Origin: CAVQNQ01 sp963714205
Lineage (GTDB): Bacteria; Acidobacteriota; Terriglobia; Bryobacterales; Bryobacteraceae
Reading direction: 5' to 3'
Length of the DNA: 64,000 nucleotides
Assembly (NCBI GenBank): GCA_963714205.1
Contig: CAVQNQ010000004.1
Span: 868,001-932,000, forward strand
The translations under genes and the position numbers were made by a program. The notes below the pieces were generated by a model. It was not told the DNA's origin, searched no databases, and saw nothing but the letters and a program-made list of their open reading frames with translations. Within the stretch, counting starts at the first letter, position 1. Every line of letters begins with the position of its first letter. Below are positions 24,896-34,673 of the stretch, in pieces.

Positions 24896-25914
24896 GCCTT
24901 GCCTCCTTCCAAATCGCCCGACGCCCTCTGCAAAATAACGGCGCCGATCATGTTGACCACCAGCGTGATACCCAGCAGCACCAGAGCCGCGTACATCAGC
25001 ACCGTCACGTCTTTCGGGCGGGCCTCGGGGAAATTGTTGGCCAGCAGCGCGGCCAGCGTATTGGCGGGCGAGAACAACGAGACGCTGATCTGATTGGCGT
25101 TGCCCACCAGCATCGCCAGCGCCATGGTCTCGCCGAGCGCGCGCCCGAACGCCAGCACGACACCGCCGAAAATGCCGCGCGCCGCGGTGGGTAGAATCAC
25201 CGCCAGTATGGTCTCCCACCGGGTCGCGCCCAGCCCATAGGCAGCCATCCGGAGTTTTGGAGGAACCGCCGTAAGTGCGTCACGGCTGATCGCGGTAATG
25301 GTGGGCAGCACCATGATGGAAAGCACGATGGCCGCCGGCAGCATCCCGGGGCCGCTGAGGTCCGTCCCGAAGATGGGCACCCATCCCATCTTGAGGTGCA
25401 GCCAGTTGCAGGCCGGCCGGATCAGCGGGATTACCACGAAGAGTCCCCAAAGCCCGTAGACCACGCTGGGAATCGCGGCCAGCAGCTCGATCAGATTGCG
25501 CAGCAGGTTCTCCGCTTGTTGCGGAATCTTGCCCCAAATCCCGTGAAACTCCACATGGAAAATCTTCAGCACGGCGAACGCGAACGAGGCCAGGTAGCCC
25601 TCGCTCAGGAAAACCGCCGCCGCCACGCCGAACGCCGTCCCAAAAAACAGCGCCAGCAGGGAGCTGTACAGCGTGCCCCAGATCTCCGGCAAAATCGCGT
25701 ATTGTCCCTTGTTGGCATCCCAGGTCGTGCCGGTCAGGAAGCCGAAGCCGTACTGGGCCGCGGCCGGCGCCGCCGCGAAGGCAATCCGTAAAACAATGAA
25801 TGCCACGAGCAAAACGGAGAGCCAGGAGAAAACCACGCACAGGCGGCGGAACGCCACGTCCGTCAGCAACTGCCATCGGGAGGGTGGTTGAGATATCTGA
25901 GCTTCGGGAGACAT
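24892..25914 (-). CDS. pstC: phosphate ABC transporter permease PstC
   Basis: 340 residues from the ATG at 25914, which has AGAGGA five bases upstream; an ATG 19 codons earlier lacks one. Six or so transmembrane helices, a large loop (LLAAIPSVVYGLWGLF) and the EAA-type segment LRMAAYGLGATRWETILAVILPTA mark PstC. Its closing GRALGETMALAMLVGNANQ is the conserved C-terminal part. It follows pstS with a gap of 67 bases and overlaps pstA by four, so the four core genes form one operon. Confidence 0.93.
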   Translation of the reverse strand: MSPEAQISQPPSRWQLLTDVAFRRLCVVFSWLSVLLVAFIVLRIAFAAAPAAAQYGFGFLTGTTWDANKGQYAILPEIWGTLYSSLLALFFGTAFGVAAAVFLSEGYLASFAFAVLKIFHVEFHGIWGKIPQQAENLLRNLIELLAAIPSVVYGLWGLFVVIPLIRPACNWLHLKMGWVPIFGTDLSGPGMLPAAIVLSIMVLPTITAISRDALTAVPPKLRMAAYGLGATRWETILAVILPTAARGIFGGVVLAFGRALGETMALAMLVGNANQISVSLFSPANTLAALLANNFPEARPKDVTVLMYAALVLLGITLVVNMIGAVILQRASGDLEGGKA

Positions 25915-25981
25915 CGTGTCCTCTTTCCCGTAGCGCACCTCCAGCGGACCAGCCGCCCGCTGGAGGCGCACAGGGCGAAAA

Positions 25982-27022
25982 TTAACTTGCGGCGAGGGTG
26001 TCGATGGCGGCCTTCACTTTGTCGACAACCGGCGCCGGCATCGGAATGTAGCCCAGAGGCTCGGCGTCCTTTTGTCCATCGGTCAGGCCGTATTTGAGCA
26101 GGTCCTGGAGAACCGGCAGTTTGCTCTTATCGTATTTCTTGTACACGAGCAGCCAGGTGTAGGTCACGATCGGGTAAGCGTCCTTCGGTTCCGGATCGGC
26201 GACCCACACAATCATGTTGTCGGGCAACTGCGCCGAGGCGAGCGCGGCCTGGCCCGAAGCCATCGAAGCCGCCACGTAAGCTCCGGATTTGTTTTCCAGA
26301 ACCGCCATCGGCATGTTCTGGCTCTTGGCATATCCGTATTCGATATACCCCATCGAGTTCGGCGTGGTCTTCACGCTCGCCGTCACGCCTTCATTCCCTT
26401 TGGAGCGCGTGCCTACCGGCCAGTTCGGCATCTTGCTCGCTCCCGGCCCTTTCGCGAAATCGGGACTGATCGCGCTCAGATGCTGCGTGAAGACGAACGT
26501 TGTGCCGCTGCTATCCGCACGCACCACGACATTGATCGGGCTGTCGGGAAACTTCACGCCCGGATTTTCCTTCTTAATGAGCGGGTCGTTCCATTTCTTC
26601 ACCGTTCCCAGGAAGATCCCCGCATATGCCTTGCGCGAAAGTTTCAACTCTTTCACATCCCCCACGTTGAAGGTAATGACAATGCTGCCCGCTGTCATCG
26701 GCAGCAACTGCACCCCAAGCGCGGGATCGACGCGGCTAATCTCTTCGGGCGTCATGGCCGCATCGCTGGCTCCGAAATCCACGGTCTTATCGATGAAGCT
26801 CTTCACGCCGCTGCCGCTCCCCACCGATTGATAATCGATCTCGACATTGGGGTGCGTCTCTCCATAGCTCTTAAACCACTTCGAATAAAGGGGGGCTGGG
26901 AAGCTGGCCCCGGCGCCTTGCAACTTTACTTCCGAGGCGCCGCCACCCGTGCCGCCGCATGAGATCAGGCTCAATGCAACCATCGCGGCCAACGCAATGC
27001 CAATACATTTGGCAGTTTTCAT
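25982..27022 (-). CDS. pstS: phosphate-binding lipoprotein PstS
   Basis: 346 residues. The ATG at 27022 is preferred to the ATG two codons earlier because the GTGAGGAG ribosome binding site touches that one and is six bases from this one. The lipobox LISC puts the lipid Cys at 22. Phosphate-binding features: GAGASFPAPLYSKW, VGSGSGVKSF, DFGASDAAM, MTAGSIVITFN, RADSSGTTFVFTQHL, NSMGYIEYGYA. It heads the operon, so it is the main binding protein for the transporter. No phoU follows anywhere in the operon, and I do not see a clear Pho box immediately upstream. Confidence 0.93.
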   Translation of the reverse strand: MKTAKCIGIALAAMVALSLISCGGTGGGASEVKLQGAGASFPAPLYSKWFKSYGETHPNVEIDYQSVGSGSGVKSFIDKTVDFGASDAAMTPEEISRVDPALGVQLLPMTAGSIVITFNVGDVKELKLSRKAYAGIFLGTVKKWNDPLIKKENPGVKFPDSPINVVVRADSSGTTFVFTQHLSAISPDFAKGPGASKMPNWPVGTRSKGNEGVTASVKTTPNSMGYIEYGYAKSQNMPMAVLENKSGAYVAASMASGQAALASAQLPDNMIVWVADPEPKDAYPIVTYTWLLVYKKYDKSKLPVLQDLLKYGLTDGQKDAEPLGYIPMPAPVVDKVKAAIDTLAAS

Positions 27023-27514
27023 AGCCATCTCCTCACGAAAAGAATTTTGCGGATCTGTTCCGCTGCCGCCGTCATAACCTCGGCTGTGATCGTTCACCGG
27101 ATGTGTCGGCTCACACCACCATCCCACAGAACTGTTTCAAATCAATTACGGCCGTGTGCCAGTAGCGTGAAACGCAGGCGGCCCATTTTGCGGGGGCAGC
27201 TTCCCGTGCGGGGACCGAAACGTCCAGCACCGGCAGGAAATCGCCCACTGGATAATCAGGCCCATGCCGCGCGGACCCGCCATGAAATAATCGACAGGGC
27301 CGCCTCATCTGTGCCGGAACCTACATAACTTTCCTTTATTCCCTGCATCTGCTCTTTCCTCAGACTGTTTTATGACTTTTTCACATCCGTGATCGTACGC
27401 TACCTGAAGATAGGCACTTGGGTTGTCTCCGTTGAGTTAGAGAGCCACTCTCCGTTGAGTCTTTCAACTTCGACAAGTCCTGAATTGACCCTATTCAAAA
27501 GGAGGAAGTCTTCC
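27023..27514. other. divergent control region between pst operon and TonB receptor
   Basis: About 490 bases with no supported gene. The right half is AT-rich for this genome. At 27365-27386 it contains two 11-base units, CTGTTTTATGA and CTTTTTCACAT, spaced like the direct repeats of a PhoB site, though the match to the enterobacterial consensus is poor. Just before the receptor gene stands AAAGGAGG (27499-27506), ten bases from its GTG. Promoters for both directions must lie here. Confidence 0.45.
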
Positions 27515-30500
27515 GTGTCCCTATCGGGCACGGAAGCTACAAGCATGACATCTCTGAACTTGCGAATGATGGCTAGGACGGTTTTAGGCGCTTGCGCGAT
27601 TATCTTGGCGACCATGTCGCCTGATCTTAGTGCGCAGTCGACCTTCGGAAGTATCCGCGGCACCACACAGGACCAGACCGGCGCCGCACTCCTCAACGCA
27701 CAACTCGCGTTGCACAATGTGGATGAGAACACCGAGGTCGCCACCGTCAGTGACGGCGCGGGGAATTTCCTCTTCGAAAATCTCAAGCCGGGACACTACC
27801 GTTTGACGGGCACGAAAGAGGGTTTCGCCATTGTTGCTATCGACAACGTGGACTTGGCTGCGAGACAGGACATTCGTCTCGATCTGAAGTTTGCTGTGGC
27901 CGCGACAACTCAGCAGGTCGAGGTCAACGCGGGGGCCGTGGCTGTGAATACCGAAAACGCCACGCTTACCGATTCCAAGGTCAACAGTGATTTGACCCAG
28001 TTGCCTATCAACTCCCGAGCCGTGTCCACCAGCCCTCTGGCGGCTCTGGCAGTATCTCCCTCCGTGACGAAGGACTCGCAGGGGAATATTGCCGTGGGCG
28101 GCGCGACGGCGGCGCAGACGGGCTTTTCCGTGGACGGAATTTCGACGGCCAACGTGCGCCTGAACGGCGCGCTGCAGGACGCGTACCCATCCATGGAAGG
28201 GATCGACGAGATGAAAGTCACGGCGTTCAACAACAATGCGGAATTCGCCCAGATCGGCGACGTGACCTTTATCACGAAGAGCGGAACGAATCGACTGCAT
28301 GGCAGCGCGTTTGAGTATTTTCAGGATAGCGGCCTCGATGCCAACGTTCTGAATTTCACCACCAAGGCGCCGCGGAACTTCAACACTTTCGGCGGCAGTT
28401 TGGGCGGCCCCGTCACGATCCCTAAGCTATACCAGGGAAAAGACAAAACGTTTTTCTTCGTGGATTATGAAGGGAACCGGAAAACCCAGTCCTACCCGGA
28501 GCAGCTTCTGGTGCCGACGGCAGCGGAGAGAAACGGCAATTTGAGCGATCTCGTGGTTGGATCTGGGAGCGGCCCGGTGATGAATCCCTTCACGGGCACG
28601 CCTTTTCCGAACAACACGATCCCCACCGGCTCGTGCCCGGCCTGCATCAATCCCGTGGCTCAGGCCGTGCTGAATTACTATCCTCTGCCAAACGCCAACC
28701 TGGGTGTCGCTAACCCCTCCTACAACTATCAGACCCTGGTACCGATCCCATCGAACTCCAATGGCTTCGATATTAGACTCGATCAGAACATCAGCTCCAA
28801 ACAGCAGCTCTATGCCCGCTTTAGCTTCAAGAACGCCGATTACACCGAGTTTAATAACGCCGGCGTCATTTCGTCCGCAAACAATTTTCTACCGAGTGAC
28901 GCAGCTAAGGAGCAGAACCGCAGCTTGGTGGTTTCGTACAACTATGCGATTAGCCCGCATTTACTGAACGAATTTCGTTTCGGATTCACGAATTACAATG
29001 AGAATGACACGTTCCCAATCGGAGGGGCCAATGCCATTTCTCAACTCGGGCTGCTCCTCAATGACGGGATAAACCTAAGCGCGCATCCCACGGGCAGTGC
29101 CTTCCCGACATTTTCCTTCGCCGACGGCACCGTCACCTCTATCGGGCAGGACCGGGTTGGACAGACAATTTCGGGAAACACCCAATTCACCGACAACCTC
29201 ACTCGCATCGTGGGCAAGCATACGCTTCGATTTGGAGTGGATGTGCGCAGACAGCGCTACAACGCCCTCATGTATTACGCGCCATCCGACGACTATGGCG
29301 ACTTCACGTTCAGCGGCTCATTGACGAACTACTCTCTGGGCGATTTTCTTCTCGGCTTGCCGAACCCGTCCTTCTTCGCGATTACCAGTCCACAAATAGA
29401 TGCGAAGAGCACCCACTGGGGCGTCTACAGCCAGGACGAATGGCAGGTGAACAGCCGTCTCACGGTCAATTTCGGGTTGCGGTGGGAGCTGCTTCCGCCG
29501 TTTATCGAAAGCTCGGGCGATCTGTCCAGTTTCATCCCCTCAACCAATAATGTCACCGTTGTCGTTCCGAACGCATTCGTGAACACGGTGGCAAACAATC
29601 CGCTCTACGGCAGCATATACAACGGGTTTCTTGAGTCGTTCAATGCGTGCTCGCTGCCGAACAGAAATACGGCGCTCCCCTGTTCTAATGTGGAGACGGC
29701 TAGCCAAGCCGGCCTTCCACAGGGTCTGAGGCATTGGGATTGGCATGATTTCGACCCGCGCATCAGCGTGGCATGGCGGCCGTTCAATGACAACAACACT
29801 GTCGTTCGCGCCGGCTTTGGAATCTTTACGGCGACTACGCTCGGCCCTATGTCTTTCAACAATGCAGGCATCGCTCTTTCGGATCTGATCACCTACAACA
29901 ACTATTTCACCAATGGTAGTCCGCAGTTCCAGTTTCCGCAGACGTCCACTCCGGGCTCGGTCCCGTTGGGCGGGGGATCTTTTGAGGAGGCCAACAATCC
30001 AAACTTCAAGGACCCCGCGTCAGCGCAATGGAACTTAACCGTGGAGCGGCAAGTGACTCCGGACTCGAAGATCCGGGTCAGCTATGTCGGCCAGAGTGCC
30101 TGGCATCTTCCGATCACCGTAGATCTCAACCAAATTGCCCCGAGCACGACCCCCTATACCATACCGGCCAACGGATACGTCGATCCGCGCGCCCCCTATC
30201 AGAACTGGCTTCTGTTGATGGATTCGGAGAGCATCGGAAATCAAAGCTACGCGGCGGGTATGGTCGAATTCCAACAGAGGCTTTCGCACGGGCTGACGTT
30301 CCAGGCGAATTACACCTTCGCGAAGGATATCAGCGACGCGCAAGGCAGCGATGCGCCAACCGTGTATGCAGGCGAAGAGCCTTATGCCGTGGAGATCGCC
30401 AACCGCTACGATATTGGGTACGATCGCGGCAACGTGGTGGGGATGCCGCGGCAACGCTTGCTGCTTACGGGCACTTACCAACTGCCGTTCGGAGCCGGGC

Positions 30501-31018
30501 AACTGCTGCAGGGACCCCGGTTGGTGAACTCCGTTCTGGGAGGCCTTACTTTCAGCACGGTTACGACGCTCCAAACAGGTCAGTGGCTGACGCCCACCAT
30601 ACCGGCAGCCGACGATCAATCGAACACGGATCTGATAGAGCGATCTGTAGGAGGGGCCGTGGCGCGCCCGGACTGCATAGGGAACCCATACGCCAACCAG
30701 AGTTCTCAACAATTCTTCAACAGCAGCGCCTTCGCGCTGCCGCCAGTTAACGCCGGGCGGTTTGGGAGCTGCGGCGTCGGAATCTTGCAGGGTCCTGGCA
30801 TGATCGACGTGGACATGGGTATCGCCAAGCGCTTCAATATTGGGGAGCGGCTCCATTTCCGCTTCGAAGCTACATTCACAAATATCTTGAATCACACCAA
30901 TTTTGCGCCGCCCGCCACGAACATCACCAGCCCCTCCTTCGGGGTCTTGCAAGCTGCTCTGCCCCAAGGCTCGGGAGGGAATCGTACGGGACAAGTCGCG
31001 TTGCGGGTCGACTTCTGA
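27515..31018 (+). CDS. TonB-dependent receptor, Oar-like with carboxypeptidase-regulatory domain
   Basis: 1167 residues from a GTG with a near-perfect AAAGGAGG ten bases upstream; ATG 27545 is a possible internal start and ATG 27389 has no binding site. A long signal peptide ends near DLSAQ. Next is a CarboxypepD_reg-like beta-sandwich (FGSIRGTTQDQTGAALLNAQL, AGNFLFENLKPGHYRL), then a plug region (VDGISTANVRLNGA, FITKSGTNRLHGSAFEYF), and a very large barrel ending in the outer-membrane terminus ALRVDF. This architecture is abundant in acidobacteria and takes up bulky substrates, probably glycans or peptides, using TonB. No SusD partner is present. The substrate is unknown; the nearby GH35-like genes hint at carbohydrate. 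Confidence 0.9.
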   Translation: MSLSGTEATSMTSLNLRMMARTVLGACAIILATMSPDLSAQSTFGSIRGTTQDQTGAALLNAQLALHNVDENTEVATVSDGAGNFLFENLKPGHYRLTGTKEGFAIVAIDNVDLAARQDIRLDLKFAVAATTQQVEVNAGAVAVNTENATLTDSKVNSDLTQLPINSRAVSTSPLAALAVSPSVTKDSQGNIAVGGATAAQTGFSVDGISTANVRLNGALQDAYPSMEGIDEMKVTAFNNNAEFAQIGDVTFITKSGTNRLHGSAFEYFQDSGLDANVLNFTTKAPRNFNTFGGSLGGPVTIPKLYQGKDKTFFFVDYEGNRKTQSYPEQLLVPTAAERNGNLSDLVVGSGSGPVMNPFTGTPFPNNTIPTGSCPACINPVAQAVLNYYPLPNANLGVANPSYNYQTLVPIPSNSNGFDIRLDQNISSKQQLYARFSFKNADYTEFNNAGVISSANNFLPSDAAKEQNRSLVVSYNYAISPHLLNEFRFGFTNYNENDTFPIGGANAISQLGLLLNDGINLSAHPTGSAFPTFSFADGTVTSIGQDRVGQTISGNTQFTDNLTRIVGKHTLRFGVDVRRQRYNALMYYAPSDDYGDFTFSGSLTNYSLGDFLLGLPNPSFFAITSPQIDAKSTHWGVYSQDEWQVNSRLTVNFGLRWELLPPFIESSGDLSSFIPSTNNVTVVVPNAFVNTVANNPLYGSIYNGFLESFNACSLPNRNTALPCSNVETASQAGLPQGLRHWDWHDFDPRISVAWRPFNDNNTVVRAGFGIFTATTLGPMSFNNAGIALSDLITYNNYFTNGSPQFQFPQTSTPGSVPLGGGSFEEANNPNFKDPASAQWNLTVERQVTPDSKIRVSYVGQSAWHLPITVDLNQIAPSTTPYTIPANGYVDPRAPYQNWLLLMDSESIGNQSYAAGMVEFQQRLSHGLTFQANYTFAKDISDAQGSDAPTVYAGEEPYAVEIANRYDIGYDRGNVVGMPRQRLLLTGTYQLPFGAGQLLQGPRLVNSVLGGLTFSTVTTLQTGQWLTPTIPAADDQSNTDLIERSVGGAVARPDCIGNPYANQSSQQFFNSSAFALPPVNAGRFGSCGVGILQGPGMIDVDMGIAKRFNIGERLHFRFEATFTNILNHTNFAPPATNITSPSFGVLQAALPQGSGGNRTGQVALRVDF

Positions 31019-31102
31019 TGAGTCCCGGAGGAGGCGATGGGATCGAGCTCCGACGACCTCTGTCGCCTCCAATGTCCCGTGCGCCCGCGCTCCGACGCGT
31101 TG

Positions 31103-31121
31103 CCGGGTTCATCGAACCCGG
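31103..31121. terminator. GC-rich hairpin at the emrA-like gene end
   Basis: CCGGGTTC-ATC-GAACCCGG is an exact 8-base stem with a 3-base loop. It overlaps the stop codon of the minus-strand secretion protein and lies 85 bases after the receptor gene stop, between two convergent genes. It lacks a T-tract. A bidirectional transcription stop is likely but not certain. Confidence 0.5.
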
Positions 31122-32377
31122 ACGTCTGGCTCGACGGACATTCCTGGCCTGAGCGGGTGCTGGGGGTCCTGACCCTTGTCGAACACGATCTTGACTGGGA
31201 TTCGCTGGACGACCTTGACGTAATTTCCTGTGGCATTTTCGGGCGGCAACAGACTGAAGCGGGCCCCGGTGGCGCCGGCGATATTGAGAACGTGACCGTC
31301 GTAGGTGCGACCGTAGGTATCCACGGAGATCTTTGCGGGTTGGCCCGGCCGCATGTACTTCAATTGCGTTTCTTTGAAGTTGGCCGTCACCCAGATGTTC
31401 TGGCTGTCCAGCGGAACTATGGTCATCAATTGCTGGCCCGGCGTGACGTTTTGTCCGGGCTGGACCGATCTTTGCCCTACAATCCCGCTGACCGGTGCGA
31501 CTATGTTTGTGTACTGAAGGTTGAGTTCAGCCTGCTGCAAGATCGCGGTGGCACGCTGCGTTTCCGCCTCCGCTGCCCGGGCTCTGGATTGCTGCACGGA
31601 AATCTGTTGAGGCCGGGTCTCCGCGGCTTTTAGCTGGGCCTCGGCTTGCGCAAGTCTGGCGCGGGATTGGGTGACCGCGTGTTCCTTGGCCGCGGCAGCA
31701 GCTCGGGCGGATTCGACCGCGGCCGCCGTCGCTCTCTGGCTATCCACGGCCTGAGTGTATTGTTGCTGGGGGATCTCATCCTTTGCCGCGAGCGGCTTGT
31801 ACCGCCTGACGTCATCCTGAGCCTTCAGGTCATTGGCTTCCGCCTGCCGTAGCGAGGCCTGCGCGGCATCGAATTCTCGCTGGGCGACCCCTAAACCGGC
31901 GTCGGCATTCGCAACTTCGGCCTGAGCGCTGGAGAGCTGGCTCGACGTGTTTACAGATGTGATGGGAACGGTGGTCGCCAGAGAGGCGGCGCTGGCCTGG
32001 TCATTGGCCAGGCTCGCCTTGGCGTTGGCAACCGCGACATCATAGTCTTTAGGGTCGAGATCCACCAGCACTGTGCCGGCGTTGACGTACTGATTATCAT
32101 CCACCATAACGCGATTGACGTAACCAGGGACACGAGAACTTACCGGATAGATGTAGCCGTCGATTTCGGCGTCATCCGTGGACTCCGAGGCGGCCAAGTG
32201 GCGGTACAGAATTACCGACGCCGACACAATAACTGCAAGAACAAAGAAGACCAACAGGATTCGCCTGAGCGCCTTGGAACGGCGGGCTGGTGGCCGTCCC
32301 GGCCCCACTCCCGTGGATCTGGGTTTTGGCTCGACGGGCGCCGTTGCTTCCTGGGAATCTGTCGCTGGGTTTGCCAT
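31109..32377 (-). CDS. HlyD/EmrA-family membrane fusion protein
   Basis: 422 residues. A Pro/Arg-rich cytoplasmic lead, one transmembrane helix (ILLVFFVLAVIVSASVILY, about 40-60), a biotinyl-lipoyl-like half (IYPVSSRVPGYVNRVMVDDNQYV), a long Ala/Gln-rich coiled coil with hairpin, and the return half TNIVAPVSGIVGQRS followed by a beta-barrel (IWVTANFKETQL). That is the EmrA type, which bridges an inner-membrane MFS pump to an outer-membrane channel. It is the last gene of a three-gene operon after the MFS exporter and a kinase-like gene. No TolC-like gene is in the window, so the outer channel must come from elsewhere. Confidence 0.9.
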   Translation of the reverse strand: MANPATDSQEATAPVEPKPRSTGVGPGRPPARRSKALRRILLVFFVLAVIVSASVILYRHLAASESTDDAEIDGYIYPVSSRVPGYVNRVMVDDNQYVNAGTVLVDLDPKDYDVAVANAKASLANDQASAASLATTVPITSVNTSSQLSSAQAEVANADAGLGVAQREFDAAQASLRQAEANDLKAQDDVRRYKPLAAKDEIPQQQYTQAVDSQRATAAAVESARAAAAAKEHAVTQSRARLAQAEAQLKAAETRPQQISVQQSRARAAEAETQRATAILQQAELNLQYTNIVAPVSGIVGQRSVQPGQNVTPGQQLMTIVPLDSQNIWVTANFKETQLKYMRPGQPAKISVDTYGRTYDGHVLNIAGATGARFSLLPPENATGNYVKVVQRIPVKIVFDKGQDPQHPLRPGMSVEPDVRVR

Positions 32378-32395
32378 AGTTACTCTCTTACTCCA

Positions 32396-33025
32396 TCAGC
32401 TTCGTCCCTTGTCGTACCTCGCGATCGCATCAAGGATAATATCGACCGCGACTTCCTCACCCACGCCGGAGTTAACCATCAAGTGAAAGTTGTGCCTTCC
32501 AGGCCATTCGGCGTCGCAATATCGCTTTGCGAAGGCCGCGCGATCGCGGTCCACCGTCTCCGCCAGTTCGATGGCCTTGTTCTCGCTCTCGCCGGTCGCC
32601 CGCAACCGGCGCACCCTCTCTTGAAAGGGAGCGTAAACGAAGAGATGAAAGGCATCGGTGCGGTCACAGAGGTAGTAAGTGGACCCTCGCCCCACGATCA
32701 CACAGTTGCCAGTGTCGGCAATCTCAGGCAGGAGTTTCCGCAGGGCCTCGCAGACGCATTCCGTGTCCACCATTTTCAGCCTCGGGGCGTTCAGGCTGCC
32801 TTCGAAACTCCCGCGCATGAAAGCCTTCAAGAGACGGTAGTAGGCCGGGTCCTCGCGCTCCTCGTGCTCTTCCACCGCGCGGCAATCGCAATCCAGCCTC
32901 CGGGCGATTTCCACGGTGAGCGACTGATCCCAGAGCTTCCAGCCCAGGCGCGACGCCACCTTCTCGGCGATCACACCCCCTCCGCTCCCATATTCGCGTT
33001 CAAAGGTAATGACCCGGATTGTCAT
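32396..33025 (-). CDS. cytidylate-kinase-like P-loop protein
   Basis: 209 residues from the ATG at 33025 (AGGA six bases upstream). ITFEREYGSGGGVIAEKVA is the glycine-rich nucleotide-binding start typical of the cytidylate kinase-like family (Cytidylate_kin2), where the P-loop is GSGGG rather than GxxGxGKS. NCVIVGRGSTYYL and RVRRLRATGESENKAIEL follow. The family's substrate is not settled; some members sit with transporters or signalling proteins. It lies 7 bases after the MFS gene and 18 before the EmrA-like gene, so it is made with the pump. Its role there, regulatory or metabolic, cannot be read from the sequence. Confidence 0.8.
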   Translation of the reverse strand: MTIRVITFEREYGSGGGVIAEKVASRLGWKLWDQSLTVEIARRLDCDCRAVEEHEEREDPAYYRLLKAFMRGSFEGSLNAPRLKMVDTECVCEALRKLLPEIADTGNCVIVGRGSTYYLCDRTDAFHLFVYAPFQERVRRLRATGESENKAIELAETVDRDRAAFAKRYCDAEWPGRHNFHLMVNSGVGEEVAVDIILDAIARYDKGRS

Positions 33026-33032
33026 AAGCGTC

Positions 33033-34673
33033 CTATCCCGCTGCCGCTTCTCCTCCCGCACCCGGCTGATTTCTTTTCAGGGCAAAAGACAGCAGGAACA
33101 TAATTCCCGCTCCAACGCACAAGACCCAGAATGTATCGATATAAGCCAGGGTGGTCGCCTGGCCGACCAGGATTTGATAGAGACGCCCGTATGCCTGACT
33201 CGCCGCCCGCGAAGCGTCCAGGCCGGAAACAGCCAGGCGCGCAGCCAGAGCCTTGGCCGCCCGGGCAAAAGCCGGCTGGCCCAAGGTGACGTGCGCCACC
33301 AGGTAAGTGTGGTGAACTTGCGTACGCCGCGCAATGAGCGTAGTAACCATGGACGTTCCGATGCTGGCTCCGATGTTACGCATGAAGTTCACCAGGCCGG
33401 CAATGCTGCCGCTCTTCTCCGGCGGCATACCGACGTATGAGGCCAGGTTGATGGGAACGAACAGAAAGCCCAGGCCGAACACTTGCACGAGCCGCAGCAG
33501 GCTGGCGGAACGAAAGCTGATATCGAGGTCGAGATGCCGCGTGGAATAATACATCGCGAGCGAGAGCGACAGCCACCCAAAGGCGATGATGTACCGCGCT
33601 TGAACCTTGGAGCCGAGCGTGCCCGCAACCGGCATCAGAAACAGCAGCAGCACGCCACCTCCGGAAAGCACCAGGCCCGCCGATTCGGCCGTGTAACCCA
33701 TAAGCGTCTGAAGAAACAGGGGCATCATGACGAGGCTTGAAAACAGCATGATCCCCAGGATGAACATCATGAAGTTGGCGCCGAGGAAGTTCAGATTCTT
33801 GAACATGCGGACGTCGATGATCGGGTCCTTGTGAAACCATTCCCATATGACCAGGGAAACCAGTCCTACGCCGGCCAGAACCGCGAGCGTGAGGATGAAA
33901 TGCGAACCAAACCAGTCGTCCTCCTGCCCTTTATCGAGCATCACTTGCAGGGCTCCCACGCCAAGGGTAAGAAGAGCGACGCCGATATAGTCGATCTTTA
34001 CTCCCGCCCCGGCTTTGCGCTTCACCCAGGGCGGGTCCTCGACCAGGCGAAAGACCAGAAACAGCGCCAGAATGCCCACCGGCAAGTTGATGAAGAAGAT
34101 CCAGCGCCAGGTGTAATTGTCCGTGATCCATCCTCCCAGGGTGGGGCCGACAGTCGGCGCGATGATCGTCGTAATGCCATAAAGCGCGAATGCCAAACCG
34201 CGCTTTTGGGGCGGAAAGGTGTCCGCCAGAATGGCCTGCGCCATCGGTTGCAGTCCGCCGCCGCCGGCGCCCTGCAAGACTCGAAACAGAATGATTGCCG
34301 CAAGACTGGGCGCCGTTCCGCACAGCAGCGAGCTGACCGTGAAGATCGAAACGCACACCATGAAGAATCGTTTGCGTCCGAACACACCGGCGAACCATCC
34401 ACTGATGGGAAGGACGATGGCGTTCGAAACAAGGTAGGAGGTCAGTACCCAGGTGCTCTGGTCGCTGCTGGCTCCCAGGCTGCCCGCAATGTAAGGCAGC
34501 GCCACGTTGGCGATGCTCGTGTCGAGCACTTCCATGAACGCCGCGAGAGCGACCACCACCGCGATGAGCCATGGGTTTACCTTCGGCCTCCAGGGTTCGG
34601 CCGGTCGAGCCGGCGCCGCGCCCCTGCCCGCGTCACCGGGTTGCGCATCGAGGAGGCCTTGGCCGTCTGCCAT
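33033..34673 (-). CDS. EmrB-type MFS drug exporter (DHA2, 14 helices)
   Basis: About 546 residues from ATG 34673; an ATG at 34739 would add 22 residues with no support. Fourteen hydrophobic helices are visible, with the DHA2 motifs: helix 1 VALAAFMEVLDTSIANVALP, loop GWFAGVFGRKRFF (motif A), RVLQGAGGGGLQPMAQAIL (motif B-like) and TIIAPTVGPTLGGWITDNYTWRWIFF (motif C and after). It exports lipophilic compounds with proton exchange. Together with the downstream EmrA-like protein it forms a tripartite system; the kinase-like gene between them is unusual. Confidence in function class is high, in substrate nil. Confidence 0.92.
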   Translation of the reverse strand: MADGQGLLDAQPGDAGRGAAPARPAEPWRPKVNPWLIAVVVALAAFMEVLDTSIANVALPYIAGSLGASSDQSTWVLTSYLVSNAIVLPISGWFAGVFGRKRFFMVCVSIFTVSSLLCGTAPSLAAIILFRVLQGAGGGGLQPMAQAILADTFPPQKRGLAFALYGITTIIAPTVGPTLGGWITDNYTWRWIFFINLPVGILALFLVFRLVEDPPWVKRKAGAGVKIDYIGVALLTLGVGALQVMLDKGQEDDWFGSHFILTLAVLAGVGLVSLVIWEWFHKDPIIDVRMFKNLNFLGANFMMFILGIMLFSSLVMMPLFLQTLMGYTAESAGLVLSGGGVLLLFLMPVAGTLGSKVQARYIIAFGWLSLSLAMYYSTRHLDLDISFRSASLLRLVQVFGLGFLFVPINLASYVGMPPEKSGSIAGLVNFMRNIGASIGTSMVTTLIARRTQVHHTYLVAHVTLGQPAFARAAKALAARLAVSGLDASRAASQAYGRLYQILVGQATTLAYIDTFWVLCVGAGIMFLLSFALKRNQPGAGGEAAAG

